Source: Streptomyces lunaelactis (lineage in GTDB: Bacteria > Actinomycetota > Actinomycetes > Streptomycetales > Streptomycetaceae). From it: a stretch of DNA of 64,000 nucleotides. The notes beneath the pieces are model-generated. The model was not told the DNA's origin and made no database searches. It saw nothing but the letters and a program-made list of their open reading frames with translations. Both the position numbers and the translations under genes were made by a program. Shown here piece after piece: positions 53,331 through 62,494 of the stretch (its first letter is position 1; each line of letters begins with the position of its first letter). The stretch covers positions 5,394,001 to 5,458,000 of the forward strand of contig NZ_CP026304.1 of assembly GCF_003054555.1 (NCBI RefSeq). Reading direction: 5' to 3'.

Positions 53331-54181
53331 CCACCACAGCGGAAGCCGCCGTCGCGGCTGCCCGGCCCCGCGGCGGCATCGTCCAGTCGGTCAACGACTC
53401 GCTCGTCGTCGCCAAGCGCAACCTCATCCGGATGATGCGCATCCCGGAGATGATCATCTTCGGGCTGATCCAGCCCATCATGTTCGTCGTTCTGTTCAGC
53501 TACGTCTTCGGCGGCTCGATCTCCGTCAACGGCAACACCTCGCCGGCCGCGTACCGCGAATTCCTGATGGCGGGCATCTTCGCGCAGACCGTCACCTTCG
53601 CCACTGCGGGTGCCGGAGCGGGCATCGCCGACGATATGCACAAGGGCCTCATCGACCGTTTCCGCTCGCTGCCCATGGCGCGTGGAGCGGTCCTCACCGG
53701 CCGTACGCTCGCCGACCTCGTGCAGACCGCGCTCACTCTGGTGGTGCTGGCGGTCGTCGCCCTGATCGTCGGCTGGCGCACCCACGAGAACATCGGCAGC
53801 GTGCTCGCGGGCTTCGCCCTGCTGCTCCTGCTCGGGTACGCGTTCTCATGGATCGGGGCGCTCATCGGCCTCTCGGTGAGGACCCCGGAGGCGGCCACAT
53901 CGGGCGGTCTTATCTGGCTCTTCCCGCTGACCTTCATCTCGATCGCCTTCGTGCCCTCCGACAACATGCCGACGTTCCTGCGCACCATCGCCGAGTGGAA
54001 CCCCTTCAGCGCCACCGTGCAGGCGGCCCGTGACCTCTTCGGCAATCTGCCGCCCGGCTACGTCGCGCCGGACGCGTGGCCCATGCAGCACCCCGTCTGG
54101 GCCTCGCTGCTGTGGTCGATCGTGATCATCGTGTTCTTCCGGACCCTGGCGGTGCGCAAGTACCGCTCGGCCTCCGTCTGA
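53327..54181 (+). CDS. ABC-2 type permease, DrrB family
   Basis: A 284-residue permease with six TM segments. Cytosolic N-terminal residues 1-38 include VAKRNLIRMMRIPEMIIFGL. The ABC-2 core includes DDMHKGLIDRFRSLPMARGA and LTFISIAFVPSDNMP. It overlaps drrA by GTGA, so the pair is coupled. Probably exports a hydrophobic antibiotic or lipid. No biosynthetic cluster is nearby, so the substrate is unknown. A strong terminator follows. Confidence 0.92.
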   Translation: MTTTAEAAVAAARPRGGIVQSVNDSLVVAKRNLIRMMRIPEMIIFGLIQPIMFVVLFSYVFGGSISVNGNTSPAAYREFLMAGIFAQTVTFATAGAGAGIADDMHKGLIDRFRSLPMARGAVLTGRTLADLVQTALTLVVLAVVALIVGWRTHENIGSVLAGFALLLLLGYAFSWIGALIGLSVRTPEAATSGGLIWLFPLTFISIAFVPSDNMPTFLRTIAEWNPFSATVQAARDLFGNLPPGYVAPDAWPMQHPVWASLLWSIVIIVFFRTLAVRKYRSASV

Positions 54182-54196
54182 CCCACGCAGCACGCA

Positions 54197-54233
54197 GAGA
54201 GGGCCGTACCGCTTCAGGCGGTCCGGCCCTCTC
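54197..54233. terminator. Terminator after drrAB
   Basis: The stem GAGAGGGCCG (54197-54206) pairs with CGGCCCTCTC (54224-54233), with an inner ACCGC/GCGGT. Between here and greA (54234-54303) are several imperfect CTGCCGTGCT-like short repeats. Confidence 0.8.
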
Positions 54234-54303
54234 GTGCTCTGTCTGCCGTGCTTTGTCTGTCGTGTTCCGACTGCCGTGCTCGACTGTCGTGCTTCTGTCC
54301 GCG

Positions 54304-54804
54304 TCAGGCCGTGTAGGGCTTGGCCTCGAGGATCTTCACGGCGGCCTTCCTGCCGTTCGGAAGCTCGTACTCCGCGTCCTCGCCGACCTTCTTGCCGTTC
54401 ACGCCGGACCCCAGCGGGGACTGCGGCGAGTACGTCTCGATGGCGGCGCTCGCGTACTCGCGCGAGGCGAGCAGGAAGGTCGTCGTGTCGTCCTCGTCGC
54501 CGTCGAAGGCGATCGTCACGACCATGCCGGGCGCGACCACGCCCTCCGCGACGCTCGGCGCCTCGCCGACCTTCGCGTTCTCCAGGAGCTGGGTCAGCTG
54601 GCGCACACGGAGCTCCTGCTTGCCCTGCTCCTCCTTGGCCGCGTGGTACCCGCCGTTCTCCTTCAGGTCGCCCTCCTCACGCGCGGCGGCGATCTTGGTG
54701 GCGATCTCCGTACGCGCGGAACCAGACAGGTACTCCAGCTCGGCCTTGAGCTGGTTGTACGCCTCCTGGGTGAGCCAGGTGACGTTCTCGCTGGTCTGGG
54801 TCAC
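54304..54804 (-). CDS. greA: Transcription elongation factor GreA
   Basis: A 166-residue protein. The N-terminal coiled-coil contains the acidic tip region REEGDLKENGGYHAAKEEQ, used to insert into the RNA polymerase secondary channel and stimulate RNA cleavage of stalled complexes. The C-terminal FKBP-like domain includes SPQSPLGSGVNGKKVGE. GTG 54804 follows GAGGAGC. It faces the drrAB terminator. Confidence 0.95.
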   Translation of the reverse strand: MTQTSENVTWLTQEAYNQLKAELEYLSGSARTEIATKIAAAREEGDLKENGGYHAAKEEQGKQELRVRQLTQLLENAKVGEAPSVAEGVVAPGMVVTIAFDGDEDDTTTFLLASREYASAAIETYSPQSPLGSGVNGKKVGEDAEYELPNGRKAAVKILEAKPYTA

Positions 54805-55018
54805 TGGTGCTCCTCGTAGGTACTGGGAATACAGCATCGCCCTACCCAGAAGGATGTGCCTCCTTGGGTGGGCGAAACCACGAGCCTAACAATTTCGCGG
54901 CGGAAGGGGGAGGACGAAAGCCATCAGAATTACATCAACGCAGGTCAGCGCCGGGACCCGCCGTGCGGTGCCCCCGGTGGGGAGCCGGTAGGGGAGCCGG
55001 CGGTGTCAGCGGGGTGTG

Positions 55019-55423
55019 TCAGCGGGCGGTGCACTCCACCAGCTCGGCGCTGGTCGCCCGCGCCGTCGTACGCACCTTCACGACCTGGTCGATCCGCGTA
55101 CGGCCCCGCTGGTCCACGGCGACATCCACCCGGCCCACCTCGCCGCCGTCCTCGGAACGGGAGCGCAGCGTGCACGTGCCGGTGGCGTCCTTGTCCTTGC
55201 GCACCTCCAGGTGCACCTGGACCTCGGTGTCGGAGATGACACTGAACTTGATCACTTCGCCGCTGATCTTCTGGCCCGCGATGTAGTCGTAACCGAACCA
55301 GCCGGTCATCGCGAGCAGCCCGGCGCCCAGGACTGCGCCCACCAGTTTGAGCCTGCGGTCGGCACGCTCGTCGGCCGAGCGGCCGTAGCGCCCCTGCGGG
55401 GGCTCCTCGCGCACCGCGGCCAT
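55019..55423 (-). CDS. DUF4307 membrane protein
   Basis: A 134-residue protein. A basic cytosolic N terminus (GRYGRSADERADRRLK) is followed by one TM helix (LVGAVLGAGLLAMTGWFGY) and an extracytoplasmic beta domain (KFSVISDTEVQVHLEVRKD, ATGTCTLRSRSEDGGEVGR) with paired Cys. This is the DUF4307 pattern, conserved next to mca in actinobacteria. The function is unknown. ATG 55423 follows GAGAGG. Divergent from mca. Confidence 0.87.
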   Translation of the reverse strand: MAAVREEPPQGRYGRSADERADRRLKLVGAVLGAGLLAMTGWFGYDYIAGQKISGEVIKFSVISDTEVQVHLEVRKDKDATGTCTLRSRSEDGGEVGRVDVAVDQRGRTRIDQVVKVRTTARATSAELVECTAR

Positions 55424-55520
55424 GATCAATCCTCTCCGGAACGGGATGCCGGAATTTTCCGTCCCCCGATTCGGTCACTATAGAAGCCGTCCAACGCGAT
55501 GAATCACTGAGGATCGAGTC

Positions 55521-56402
55521 TTGACTGAGCAGCTGCGACTGATGGCCGTTCACGCCCACCCCGACGACGAGTCGAGCAAGGGCGCGGCAACGATGGCCAA
55601 GTATGTGTCCGAGGGGGTGGACGTGCTGGTCGTGACCTGCACGGGAGGCGAGCGCGGCTCCATCCTCAATCCGAAGCTCCAGGGCGACGCGTACATCGAG
55701 GAGAACATCCACGAGGTGCGCAAGAAGGAGATGGACGAGGCCCGCGAGATCCTGGGCGTCGAGCAGGAGTGGCTCGGCTTCGTCGACTCGGGCCTGCCCG
55801 AGGGCGACCCCCTGCCGCCGCTGCCCGAGGGGTGCTTCGCCCTGGAGGACGTGGACGTGGCCGCCGGCCGGCTGGTGAAGTCCATCCGCACCTTCCGCCC
55901 GCAGGTCATCACGACGTACGACGAGAACGGCGGGTATCCGCACCCCGACCACATCATGACCCACAAGATCTCGATGGTCGCCTTCGACGGAGCGGCCGAC
56001 GCCGAGAAGTTCCCGGAGTCGCGGTTCGGGCCGGTCTGGCAGCCGCAGAAGCTCTACTACAACCAGGGCTTCAACCGTCCCCGTACGGTCGCGCTGCACG
56101 AGGCGCTGCTCGAGCGTGACCTCGAGTCCCCGTACGGCGAGTGGCTGGAGCACTGGAAGGAGTTCATGCGCGCGGAGCGCACGCTGACCACGTTCATCCC
56201 GTGCTCCGACTTCTTCGAGATCCGGGACAAGGCACTGATCGCGCACGCGACGCAGATCGACCCGGACGGCGGCTGGTTCCGCGTTCCGATGGACATACAG
56301 AAGAAGGTCTGGCCGACGGAGGAGTACGAGCTCGCGAAGTCTCTGGTCGACAGCTCCATCCCCGAGGACGACCTCTTCGCGGGCATCCGCGACAATGCCT
56401 GA
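55521..56402 (+). CDS. mca: Mycothiol S-conjugate amidase
   Basis: A 293-residue LmbE/PIG-L-type zinc amidase. Metal ligands sit in HAHPDDE (His13, Asp16) and HPDH (His144). GERGSILNP and YDENGGYPHPDH are hallmarks of Mca over MshB. It cleaves mycothiol conjugates of toxins or antibiotics, releasing a mercapturic acid for export and recycling the pseudo-disaccharide. The start is TTG 55521 with GAGGA eight bases upstream. It overlaps a small membrane-protein gene by eight bases. Confidence 0.94.
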   Translation: MTEQLRLMAVHAHPDDESSKGAATMAKYVSEGVDVLVVTCTGGERGSILNPKLQGDAYIEENIHEVRKKEMDEAREILGVEQEWLGFVDSGLPEGDPLPPLPEGCFALEDVDVAAGRLVKSIRTFRPQVITTYDENGGYPHPDHIMTHKISMVAFDGAADAEKFPESRFGPVWQPQKLYYNQGFNRPRTVALHEALLERDLESPYGEWLEHWKEFMRAERTLTTFIPCSDFFEIRDKALIAHATQIDPDGGWFRVPMDIQKKVWPTEEYELAKSLVDSSIPEDDLFAGIRDNA

Positions 56403-56652
56403 CATGAGCGCAAGCGCAAACCTCGCACTGACGCACCTCGTCCCCCTCGCCAAGGAGGTCGACGACAACAAGGTCACTCCAGGCGTCCTCGGCTTCATCG
56501 TCTTCGCGGCGCTGGCTGCGGGCGTGTGGTTCCTGATGAAGTCGATGAACCGCCACATGGGCAGGGTCAACTTCGAGGAGGCGCCGGACCCGTCGGGGGA
56601 GGCGTCCCCGAAGGACGGCAAGAGCGAGTCGCCCGCCGCGGCGAGGGGCTAG
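56395..56652 (+). CDS. Small single-TM protein downstream of mca
   Basis: An 85-residue protein. One TM helix (GVLGFIVFAALAAGVWFLM) is followed by a basic turn and an acidic/Ser/Pro cytosolic tail. It begins within the end of mca, so translation is coupled. ATG 56395 is listed; ATG 56404 just past the mca stop is an alternative. It is conserved beside mca in streptomycetes, role unknown. The gene ends at a nested-hairpin repeat. Confidence 0.78.
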   Translation: MPDMSASANLALTHLVPLAKEVDDNKVTPGVLGFIVFAALAAGVWFLMKSMNRHMGRVNFEEAPDPSGEASPKDGKSESPAAARG

Positions 56653-56719
56653 TACGGCCCTCGGCCGTGTCCTCAATCGCCGGACGGGCTGACATTGTCA
56701 GCCCCGCCGGCGATTGAGG
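56652..56719. repeat. Nested-hairpin intergenic repeat, full copy 2
   Basis: It repeats the layout of 9045-9112. ACGGCC-CTC-GGCCGT (56654-56668) is followed by GT, then the same 13-bp arms (56671-56683 with 56707-56719) and a 23-nt loop. The loop hairpin differs in sequence, GGGCTGAC-ATT-GTCAGCCC (56686-56704), yet still pairs. It lies between the convergent small TM gene and the STAND gene, so it can act as a terminator. Confidence 0.85.
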
Positions 56720-56737
56720 CGCGGGGTTCGGGGCGGG

Positions 56738-59700
56738 CTACTTCGTCGCGGCCACCGGCACCCCCATCACCTCCCGCGCATGCCGGTTCGGCACCATCCC
56801 CAGGTGCCACGCCTGCCAGCCGTCCTCCAGGTGCACGCCCCGCTCCAGCATCACCGCCAGCGCCTCCGCGCAGTCCTCCAGCTTGCCGTCGCGCGACGGG
56901 TGCGACGTCCCCATCAGCTCGGCCAGCTCCTGCTGAGCCACCACCGTGCCGACCTCGCTGCCGCCCGGTGAGGCGTACGGCAGCAGCGTGCAGCGCAGGA
57001 AGCGCGACCAGTCCGCCCCGCGGTGATCCTCGTACGAGGTGAACAGAGCCGTCGCCTCGTCGCACAGGGCCAGCGCCTGCGCCGGGCGGTTGTTGCCCCC
57101 GTCGATCAGCGCCAGCTCCAGGCAGGTCCAGGCCTCGCCATGAGCCACCCCGATGCGGTGGAAGTCCGCACGGGCATCCACCAGGAGCTGACGGGCGAAG
57201 CCGGAATTGCGGAGGTTGCCGGTCTGGGCCGCCCGCTGGTCCCTGGTCACCCGCCCCGAGTGGTGGCGGGCGCAGGCCAGGCCGTACACATCGCGCATCC
57301 GCGAGAACATCGTGCGGGCCCGCTCCAGCTCCCGTACCGCCTGATCGCGGTCGCCGTGCTCCTCCAGTGCCTGGCCCAGGTAGTACAGCGTCCACGCCTC
57401 CCCGCGCGCGTCCTCGTTGTCGCGATGGCGGGCCAGCGCCTCGCGCAGCTGGTCCACCGCCGGAGCCGGGTCGCCGTCCACCAGGCGGGCCCGCGCCAGC
57501 TGGGTCAGCGCCCAGGCCTCCCCGCGGCCGTCCCGGGTGCGGCCGTACGAATCCAGAGCCGTACGCAGCTCCTCCTCCGCACGCGGCACATCACCCATCC
57601 GCAGACACACCTGCCCCAGCTGGAAGTGCGTCCACGCCTCACCGTGCAGCGACTCGCCCTCCCGGTGCAGCCGCAGCGCCGTCGCCAGCAGCTCAAGCGC
57701 CAGATTGATGTTCGAACGGTCGCGTTCCACCGCCGCCAGCGCGTGCAGCGACCATGCCCGGTCCTCGGCCTGCTCCTGTGAGGACTGCAGCTCGATCGCC
57801 TCGTTGAGCTTCGCCGCCGCCTCCGTCAGATTGCCCTGGTGGTGCAGGGTGATCCCGAGCGAGCAGAGCGCCAGCGCCGCACCCGCGTCGTTCTGCGCCT
57901 CGCGGTACAGGCCGACGACCGAGGACAGCGTCGTACGGGCCTTGTCCAGCTCGCCGAGCTGGCGGGCCGCGATGCCGGTACGCCACCGGACGGAACGCTC
58001 CAGCAGGCCCTGGTCCACCGCCTGCGACAGCTCGCTGATCTCGCCGAGCCGGTACAGATCACCGCGCAGCAGGCAGTAGTCGCACAGCGCGCCCAGCAGA
58101 TTCAGCACAGCCTGCTGGTTCACACCCTCCGCATACCGCAGCGCCGAGGTGATGAAGCTCGACTCGTCGTCCAGCCAGCGCAGCGCCGCGTCCAGCGACG
58201 AGAAGCCGTGCGCCCCGAACTGGCCCGCCCGCGTGGACATTTTGCCGTCCACCATGCGGATCACGGCGCCGGCCAGATCCGCGTAGTTCTGGATCAGGCG
58301 CTCCTGCGCCGCCGTACGCTCCGCCGCCTCCTCCTCGTCCATCAGCCGGGCCCGGGCGAAGGACCGCACGGCATCGTGCAGCCGGTAACGGCTCGCCCGC
58401 ACATGGTCGATCAGGCCCGCCCGCGCAAGCCCCGTCAGCAGCCGCTGCGACTCCTGCTCGTCCGTCGCCAGCAGCGCCGCCGCCGCGGCCGCGCCCAGGG
58501 ACGCCCGCCCGGCCAGCGCGAGCCTGCGCAGCAGCCGCCGCGCCTGCTCGGACTGATCGGTGTAGCGCAGCCACAGCGCCCGCTCCACCGGATCCACCGG
58601 ACCGTACGCACCCAGATCCGCCGCCAGCTGATGCGCGGTACGCGGACCGAGCGACGAACCCGCCATCCGCAGCGCCAACGGCAGCCCGCCGCACAACTCC
58701 CGTATCTCATCCGCCGATTGGGCGTCGTACGGACCGGCCGGGGAATCTTCCGCCGACGCCCGCAGCAACTCCTCCGCACCCGCCGGATCCAGCGGCTCCA
58801 CCGGCAGCTGATGCACCCACGCCGGAATGTCCGCCGGCAGATCGAGCCGCGTACGCGACGTCACCAGCACCAGACTGTCCGAACGCTCCGGCACCAGCGT
58901 CCGCACCTGCGCCGCATCACTCGCGTCATCCAGCACCACCGTCACCGGCAGCCCCGTCAGATGCTGGTGGTAGAGCTCGCCCAGCCGCCGGTCCTGCTGC
59001 TCGGCCGACGACCGCTCCCGGAACAGCAACTGCTCACGCGGCGCACCCAGCCGGTTCAGCAGATGCAGCAGCGCATCGCGCGTCGAGAGCGGACGCCCGC
59101 TGTCGCCCCCCAGATCCACGACGCACGCACCCCGGAACTGGTCCTTCAGCTGATGCGAGGCCCGCACCGCGAGCGTCGTACGCCCCGAACCCGCGGCGCC
59201 GTACAGCACCACCACCGTCGGCTTCGTCTCCGTCGACGCCCGCGCGGCATGCACCCACTGCGCGATCTGCGTCATCTCCTCCCGACGACCCGTGAACGGC
59301 CCTGCCGGCTCCGGCAGATGACCGAACGACTGCTCGAGCACCGATCTGCGCCGCGCCGCCGCACTCCGGTCCCCGCCCCGCAGCTGCGGAGCCACCGTCG
59401 CCTTCTTCGCCGTACGCGCGGTGGAGACCAGCATCCGCTGCTGATCCAGGAACGGGCGGATACCCCGCACCTCCAGCGCCGTCAGCCACTGCAACCGCAG
59501 CTGCTCAGCCCCGCCGGGCTGACCCAGCGCACCGGCCCTGCGTTGCGCGGCCGGCCAGTGCGACGCCGTCACCTTGGCAACCGTGGTCGCGGCCCCGGCA
59601 ACGGCCACCACGGCCCCGGCACCCAGCGCGGTGCCCGTCGCCGTACCCAGCGCCATATCGGCACCGATCGCGGCGGCCGCCGCAACGGCCGTCACCAGCA

Positions 59701-59944
59701 CGGGCGTTGAGATGTTCCGCCGACTGAAGCGCTCACCCAGGGACGGCTGCCCGGCCTCCGCCTCCACCAGCGCCTGTTCGTACGCGGCGTACTCCTCGCC
59801 GGCATTCGCCGCCATGACCTCAAGCCCGGCCCGCGCGCGCGCCAGCAGCGCTCCCGAGTCGGACCGTCCGCCCGAACGCCGTACCTCTTCCTCGACGGCG
59901 CGTACCAACAGCCGCTCGGCTTCAGCCCGATGGCTGTCCCGCAT
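56738..59944 (-). CDS. Membrane STAND NTPase with TPR sensor domain
   Basis: A 1068-residue protein. Residues 1-75 are charged helix. Residues 80-125 form two TM segments (TPVLVTAVAAAAAIGADMAL; GAGAVVAVAGAATTVA). An NB-ARC-like STAND NTPase (about 215-600) has Walker A GAAGSGRTT (249-257) and Walker B VTVVLDDASD, then a winged-helix region. TPR repeats fill about 650-1000 (GEAWTHFQLGQVCLRMGD, GEAWTLYYLGQALEEHGD). The architecture is like AfsR without its DNA-binding domain, tethered to the membrane. STAND proteins sense signals or invaders by oligomerising. No effector domain is seen at either end. ATG 59944 follows GGAGGGGG. A 361-bp divergent promoter region follows. Confidence 0.85.
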   Translation of the reverse strand: MRDSHRAEAERLLVRAVEEEVRRSGGRSDSGALLARARAGLEVMAANAGEEYAAYEQALVEAEAGQPSLGERFSRRNISTPVLVTAVAAAAAIGADMALGTATGTALGAGAVVAVAGAATTVAKVTASHWPAAQRRAGALGQPGGAEQLRLQWLTALEVRGIRPFLDQQRMLVSTARTAKKATVAPQLRGGDRSAAARRRSVLEQSFGHLPEPAGPFTGRREEMTQIAQWVHAARASTETKPTVVVLYGAAGSGRTTLAVRASHQLKDQFRGACVVDLGGDSGRPLSTRDALLHLLNRLGAPREQLLFRERSSAEQQDRRLGELYHQHLTGLPVTVVLDDASDAAQVRTLVPERSDSLVLVTSRTRLDLPADIPAWVHQLPVEPLDPAGAEELLRASAEDSPAGPYDAQSADEIRELCGGLPLALRMAGSSLGPRTAHQLAADLGAYGPVDPVERALWLRYTDQSEQARRLLRRLALAGRASLGAAAAAALLATDEQESQRLLTGLARAGLIDHVRASRYRLHDAVRSFARARLMDEEEAAERTAAQERLIQNYADLAGAVIRMVDGKMSTRAGQFGAHGFSSLDAALRWLDDESSFITSALRYAEGVNQQAVLNLLGALCDYCLLRGDLYRLGEISELSQAVDQGLLERSVRWRTGIAARQLGELDKARTTLSSVVGLYREAQNDAGAALALCSLGITLHHQGNLTEAAAKLNEAIELQSSQEQAEDRAWSLHALAAVERDRSNINLALELLATALRLHREGESLHGEAWTHFQLGQVCLRMGDVPRAEEELRTALDSYGRTRDGRGEAWALTQLARARLVDGDPAPAVDQLREALARHRDNEDARGEAWTLYYLGQALEEHGDRDQAVRELERARTMFSRMRDVYGLACARHHSGRVTRDQRAAQTGNLRNSGFARQLLVDARADFHRIGVAHGEAWTCLELALIDGGNNRPAQALALCDEATALFTSYEDHRGADWSRFLRCTLLPYASPGGSEVGTVVAQQELAELMGTSHPSRDGKLEDCAEALAVMLERGVHLEDGWQAWHLGMVPNRHAREVMGVPVAATK

Positions 59945-60305
59945 GTGCGTCCCCCTCCGAGAGCTCCGGTTTCGTCTCTGATCCAGTTCTGCTTCCGGTT
60001 CCGTTCCGGCGACAAGTGTCCTGCGTACGGCGCGTCAGCGCGAGAGAGTCCGACGATCAAGTAGCCGAGACCGCTTCCGCGTTGAGGCTTCCCCGTGGCA
60101 TCCCCGGTGCACGGAGTGTCCTGAGCAGATCTCGCTCGTTCTTGTGAATGTCGGACGAAATGCCGAAGAGGGCAGAGAGGCGACGACGCAGCCGTTGTGT
60201 GCCGCCGCGAGCCCGGACGTGGGCGGACCGCATTGCGGTAGCCGATCCTGCGGTCCGATGGCCGGGTCATGGGGTGGATCAGGCGCCGTCAGGCAGGATG
60301 AAGGC
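59945..60305. other. Divergent intergenic region between STAND and DUF255 genes
   Basis: No gene is evident. It contains GGACCGCA (60225-60232) pairing with TGCGGTCC (60249-60256) as an 8-bp inverted repeat about 50-80 bp before the DUF255 start. No clear -35/-10 pair. Confidence 0.4.
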
Positions 60306-62315
60306 ATGCCGAACCGACTGGCCCATGAAACCTCCCCCTATCTCCTGCAGCACGCCGACAACCCGGTCGACTGGTGGCCCTGGTCGTCCGAAGCCTTCGA
60401 GGAGGCACGTCAGCGCGGGGTTCCGGTTCTGCTCAGTGTTGGGTACAGCAGTTGCCATTGGTGTCATGTTCTGGCACGTGAAAGTTTCGAAGATGAACAA
60501 ACTGCCGCCTATATGAACGAGCACTTCGTCAACATCAAGGTCGACCGCGAGGAGCGGCCCGACGTCGATGCCGTCTACATGGAAGCCGTGCAGGCCGCCA
60601 CCGGTCAGGGTGGCTGGCCCATGACCGTCTTCCTCACCGCGGACGGCGAGCCCTTCTACTTCGGTACCTACTTCCCGCCCGAGCCCCGGCACGGCATGGC
60701 CTCCTTCCGCCAGGTCCTCGAAGGCGTCACGTCCGCCTGGGCCGAGCGGCGGGACGAGGTGGGTGAGGTTGCGGGGAAGATCGTCCGGGATCTGGCCTCG
60801 CGGTCGCTCGCGTACGGCGGGGAGGGCGTGCCCGGTGAGGAGGAGCTGGCGCAGGCGTTGCTCGGGCTGACGCGGGAGTACGACGAGCGGCACGGCGGGT
60901 TCGGTGGGGCGCCGAAGTTTCCGCCGTCGATGGTGGTCGAGTTTCTGCTGCGGCACTACGCCCGTACGGGGGCCGAGGGTGCGTTGCAGATGGCCGCCGA
61001 CACCTGTGAGGCGATGGCGCGCGGCGGGATGTACGACCAGCTCGGGGGTGGGTTCGCCCGGTATTCGGTGGACCGGGCGTGGGTGGTGCCGCACTTCGAG
61101 AAGATGCTTTATGACAATGCATTGCTCTGTAGGACTTTCGCGCATCTGTGGCGGGCCACGGGCTCCGAGCTGGCGCGGCGGGTGGCCCTGGAGACCGCGG
61201 ACTTCATGGTGCGGGAGTTGCGTACGGCGGAGGGCGGGTTCGCCTCGGCGCTCGACGCGGACAGCGACGACGGCACGGGGAAGCACGTAGAGGGCGCGTT
61301 CTACGCATGGACGCCGGAGCAGTTGCGCGAGGTGCTGGGGGAGGCGGACGGGCAGCGGGCCGTCGAGTGCTTCGGGGTGACGGAGGAGGGGACCTTCGAG
61401 GAGGGCGCCTCGGTTCTTCAACTCCCTGCGGGCGAGGCGGAGCCGGGGATCCGGGAGCGGCTGCTGGCGGCGCGGGCCGAGCGGGCGCGACCCGGGCGGG
61501 ACGACAAGGTGGTTGCCGCGTGGAACGGGCTGGCGATCGCCGCGCTGGCCGAGGTCGGGGCGTTCTTCGATCGGCCGGATCTGATCGAGCGGGCGACGGA
61601 GGCGGCCGATCTGCTGGTGCGGCTGCACATGGACAGCGGGGCGCGGCTGGCCCGTACGTCCAAGGGCGGTCAAGTCGGGGCGAACTCCGGGGTGCTGGAG
61701 GACTACGCGGATGTCGCGGAGGGCTTCCTGGCGCTGGCGGCGGTGAGCGGCGAGGGTGTGTGGCTGGATTTCGCGGGGTTCCTGCTGGACATCGTCATCG
61801 ACCAGTTCGTGGGTGAGGGCGGGGCGTTGTACGACACGGCTCATGACGCGGAGCGGTTGATCCGCCGGCCGCAGGATCCGACGGACAGTGCGACGCCGTC
61901 CGGCTGGACGGCCGCGGCCGGTGCGCTGCTCTCGTATGCAGCCCACACCGGCTCGGAGGCGCATCGAACGGCCGCGGAGGGTGCGCTGGGTGTGGTGAAG
62001 GCGCTCGGGCCGCGTGCGCCGCGGTTCATCGGCTGGGGGCTGGCGGTCGCCGAGGCGCTGCTGGACGGGCCGCGTGAGGTTGCGGTGGTTGGGCCGCAGG
62101 GCGACGCGGAAATGCGGGAGTTGCACCGTACGGCCCTGCTGGCACCGGCTCCGGGCGCGGTGGTGGCGGTGGGTGAGCCGGACGGGGAGGAGTTTCCGTT
62201 GCTGCGGGACCGGCCGCTGGTGGGCGGTCGGCCGGCGGCGTACGTCTGCCGGAATTTCACCTGCGACGCTCCTGTCACGGACGCGTCGGCACTTGCCCGG
62301 AAACTCACCAACTGA
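60306..62315 (+). CDS. Thioredoxin-domain protein of the DUF255/YyaL (spermatogenesis-associated protein 20-like) family
   Basis: A 669-residue protein. An N-terminal thioredoxin-like domain begins [20 protein letters not shown] and has CHWC (Cys50, Cys53) in [20 protein letters not shown]. The rest is an alpha/alpha barrel like N-acylglucosamine epimerases ([43 protein letters not shown]). The family is nearly universal but its substrate is unknown. ATG 60306 follows an AGGATGAAGG region. Divergent from the STAND gene. Confidence 0.92.
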   Translation: MPNRLAHETSPYLLQHADNPVDWWPWSSEAFEEARQRGVPVLLSVGYSSCHWCHVLARESFEDEQTAAYMNEHFVNIKVDREERPDVDAVYMEAVQAATGQGGWPMTVFLTADGEPFYFGTYFPPEPRHGMASFRQVLEGVTSAWAERRDEVGEVAGKIVRDLASRSLAYGGEGVPGEEELAQALLGLTREYDERHGGFGGAPKFPPSMVVEFLLRHYARTGAEGALQMAADTCEAMARGGMYDQLGGGFARYSVDRAWVVPHFEKMLYDNALLCRTFAHLWRATGSELARRVALETADFMVRELRTAEGGFASALDADSDDGTGKHVEGAFYAWTPEQLREVLGEADGQRAVECFGVTEEGTFEEGASVLQLPAGEAEPGIRERLLAARAERARPGRDDKVVAAWNGLAIAALAEVGAFFDRPDLIERATEAADLLVRLHMDSGARLARTSKGGQVGANSGVLEDYADVAEGFLALAAVSGEGVWLDFAGFLLDIVIDQFVGEGGALYDTAHDAERLIRRPQDPTDSATPSGWTAAAGALLSYAAHTGSEAHRTAAEGALGVVKALGPRAPRFIGWGLAVAEALLDGPREVAVVGPQGDAEMRELHRTALLAPAPGAVVAVGEPDGEEFPLLRDRPLVGGRPAAYVCRNFTCDAPVTDASALARKLTN

Positions 62316-62371
62316 CCACGGAACATCAGTCTTTATCCGGCGAGCACCGGAGTTTAATCTTCCGCCGATAA

Positions 62372-62383
62372 GTTCCTCGGAAC
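62372..62383. promoter_or_regulatory. Palindrome upstream of the GT2 gene
   Basis: GTTCC-TC-GGAAC, a perfect inverted repeat, lies in the locally AT-richer 62316-62494 gap. It may be an operator of the glycosyltransferase genes, regulator unknown. Confidence 0.35.
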
Positions 62384-62494
62384 GAGAAGTGATCGTTCGT
62401 GCGCACTGGGGAGTGTTGCGCGGCGGTTGAACAGATGCGTTACCCGGCCAGGGGGTCCTGCTGCCGGGGCGCAGGTCCAAGGGGGGACCTTCCG

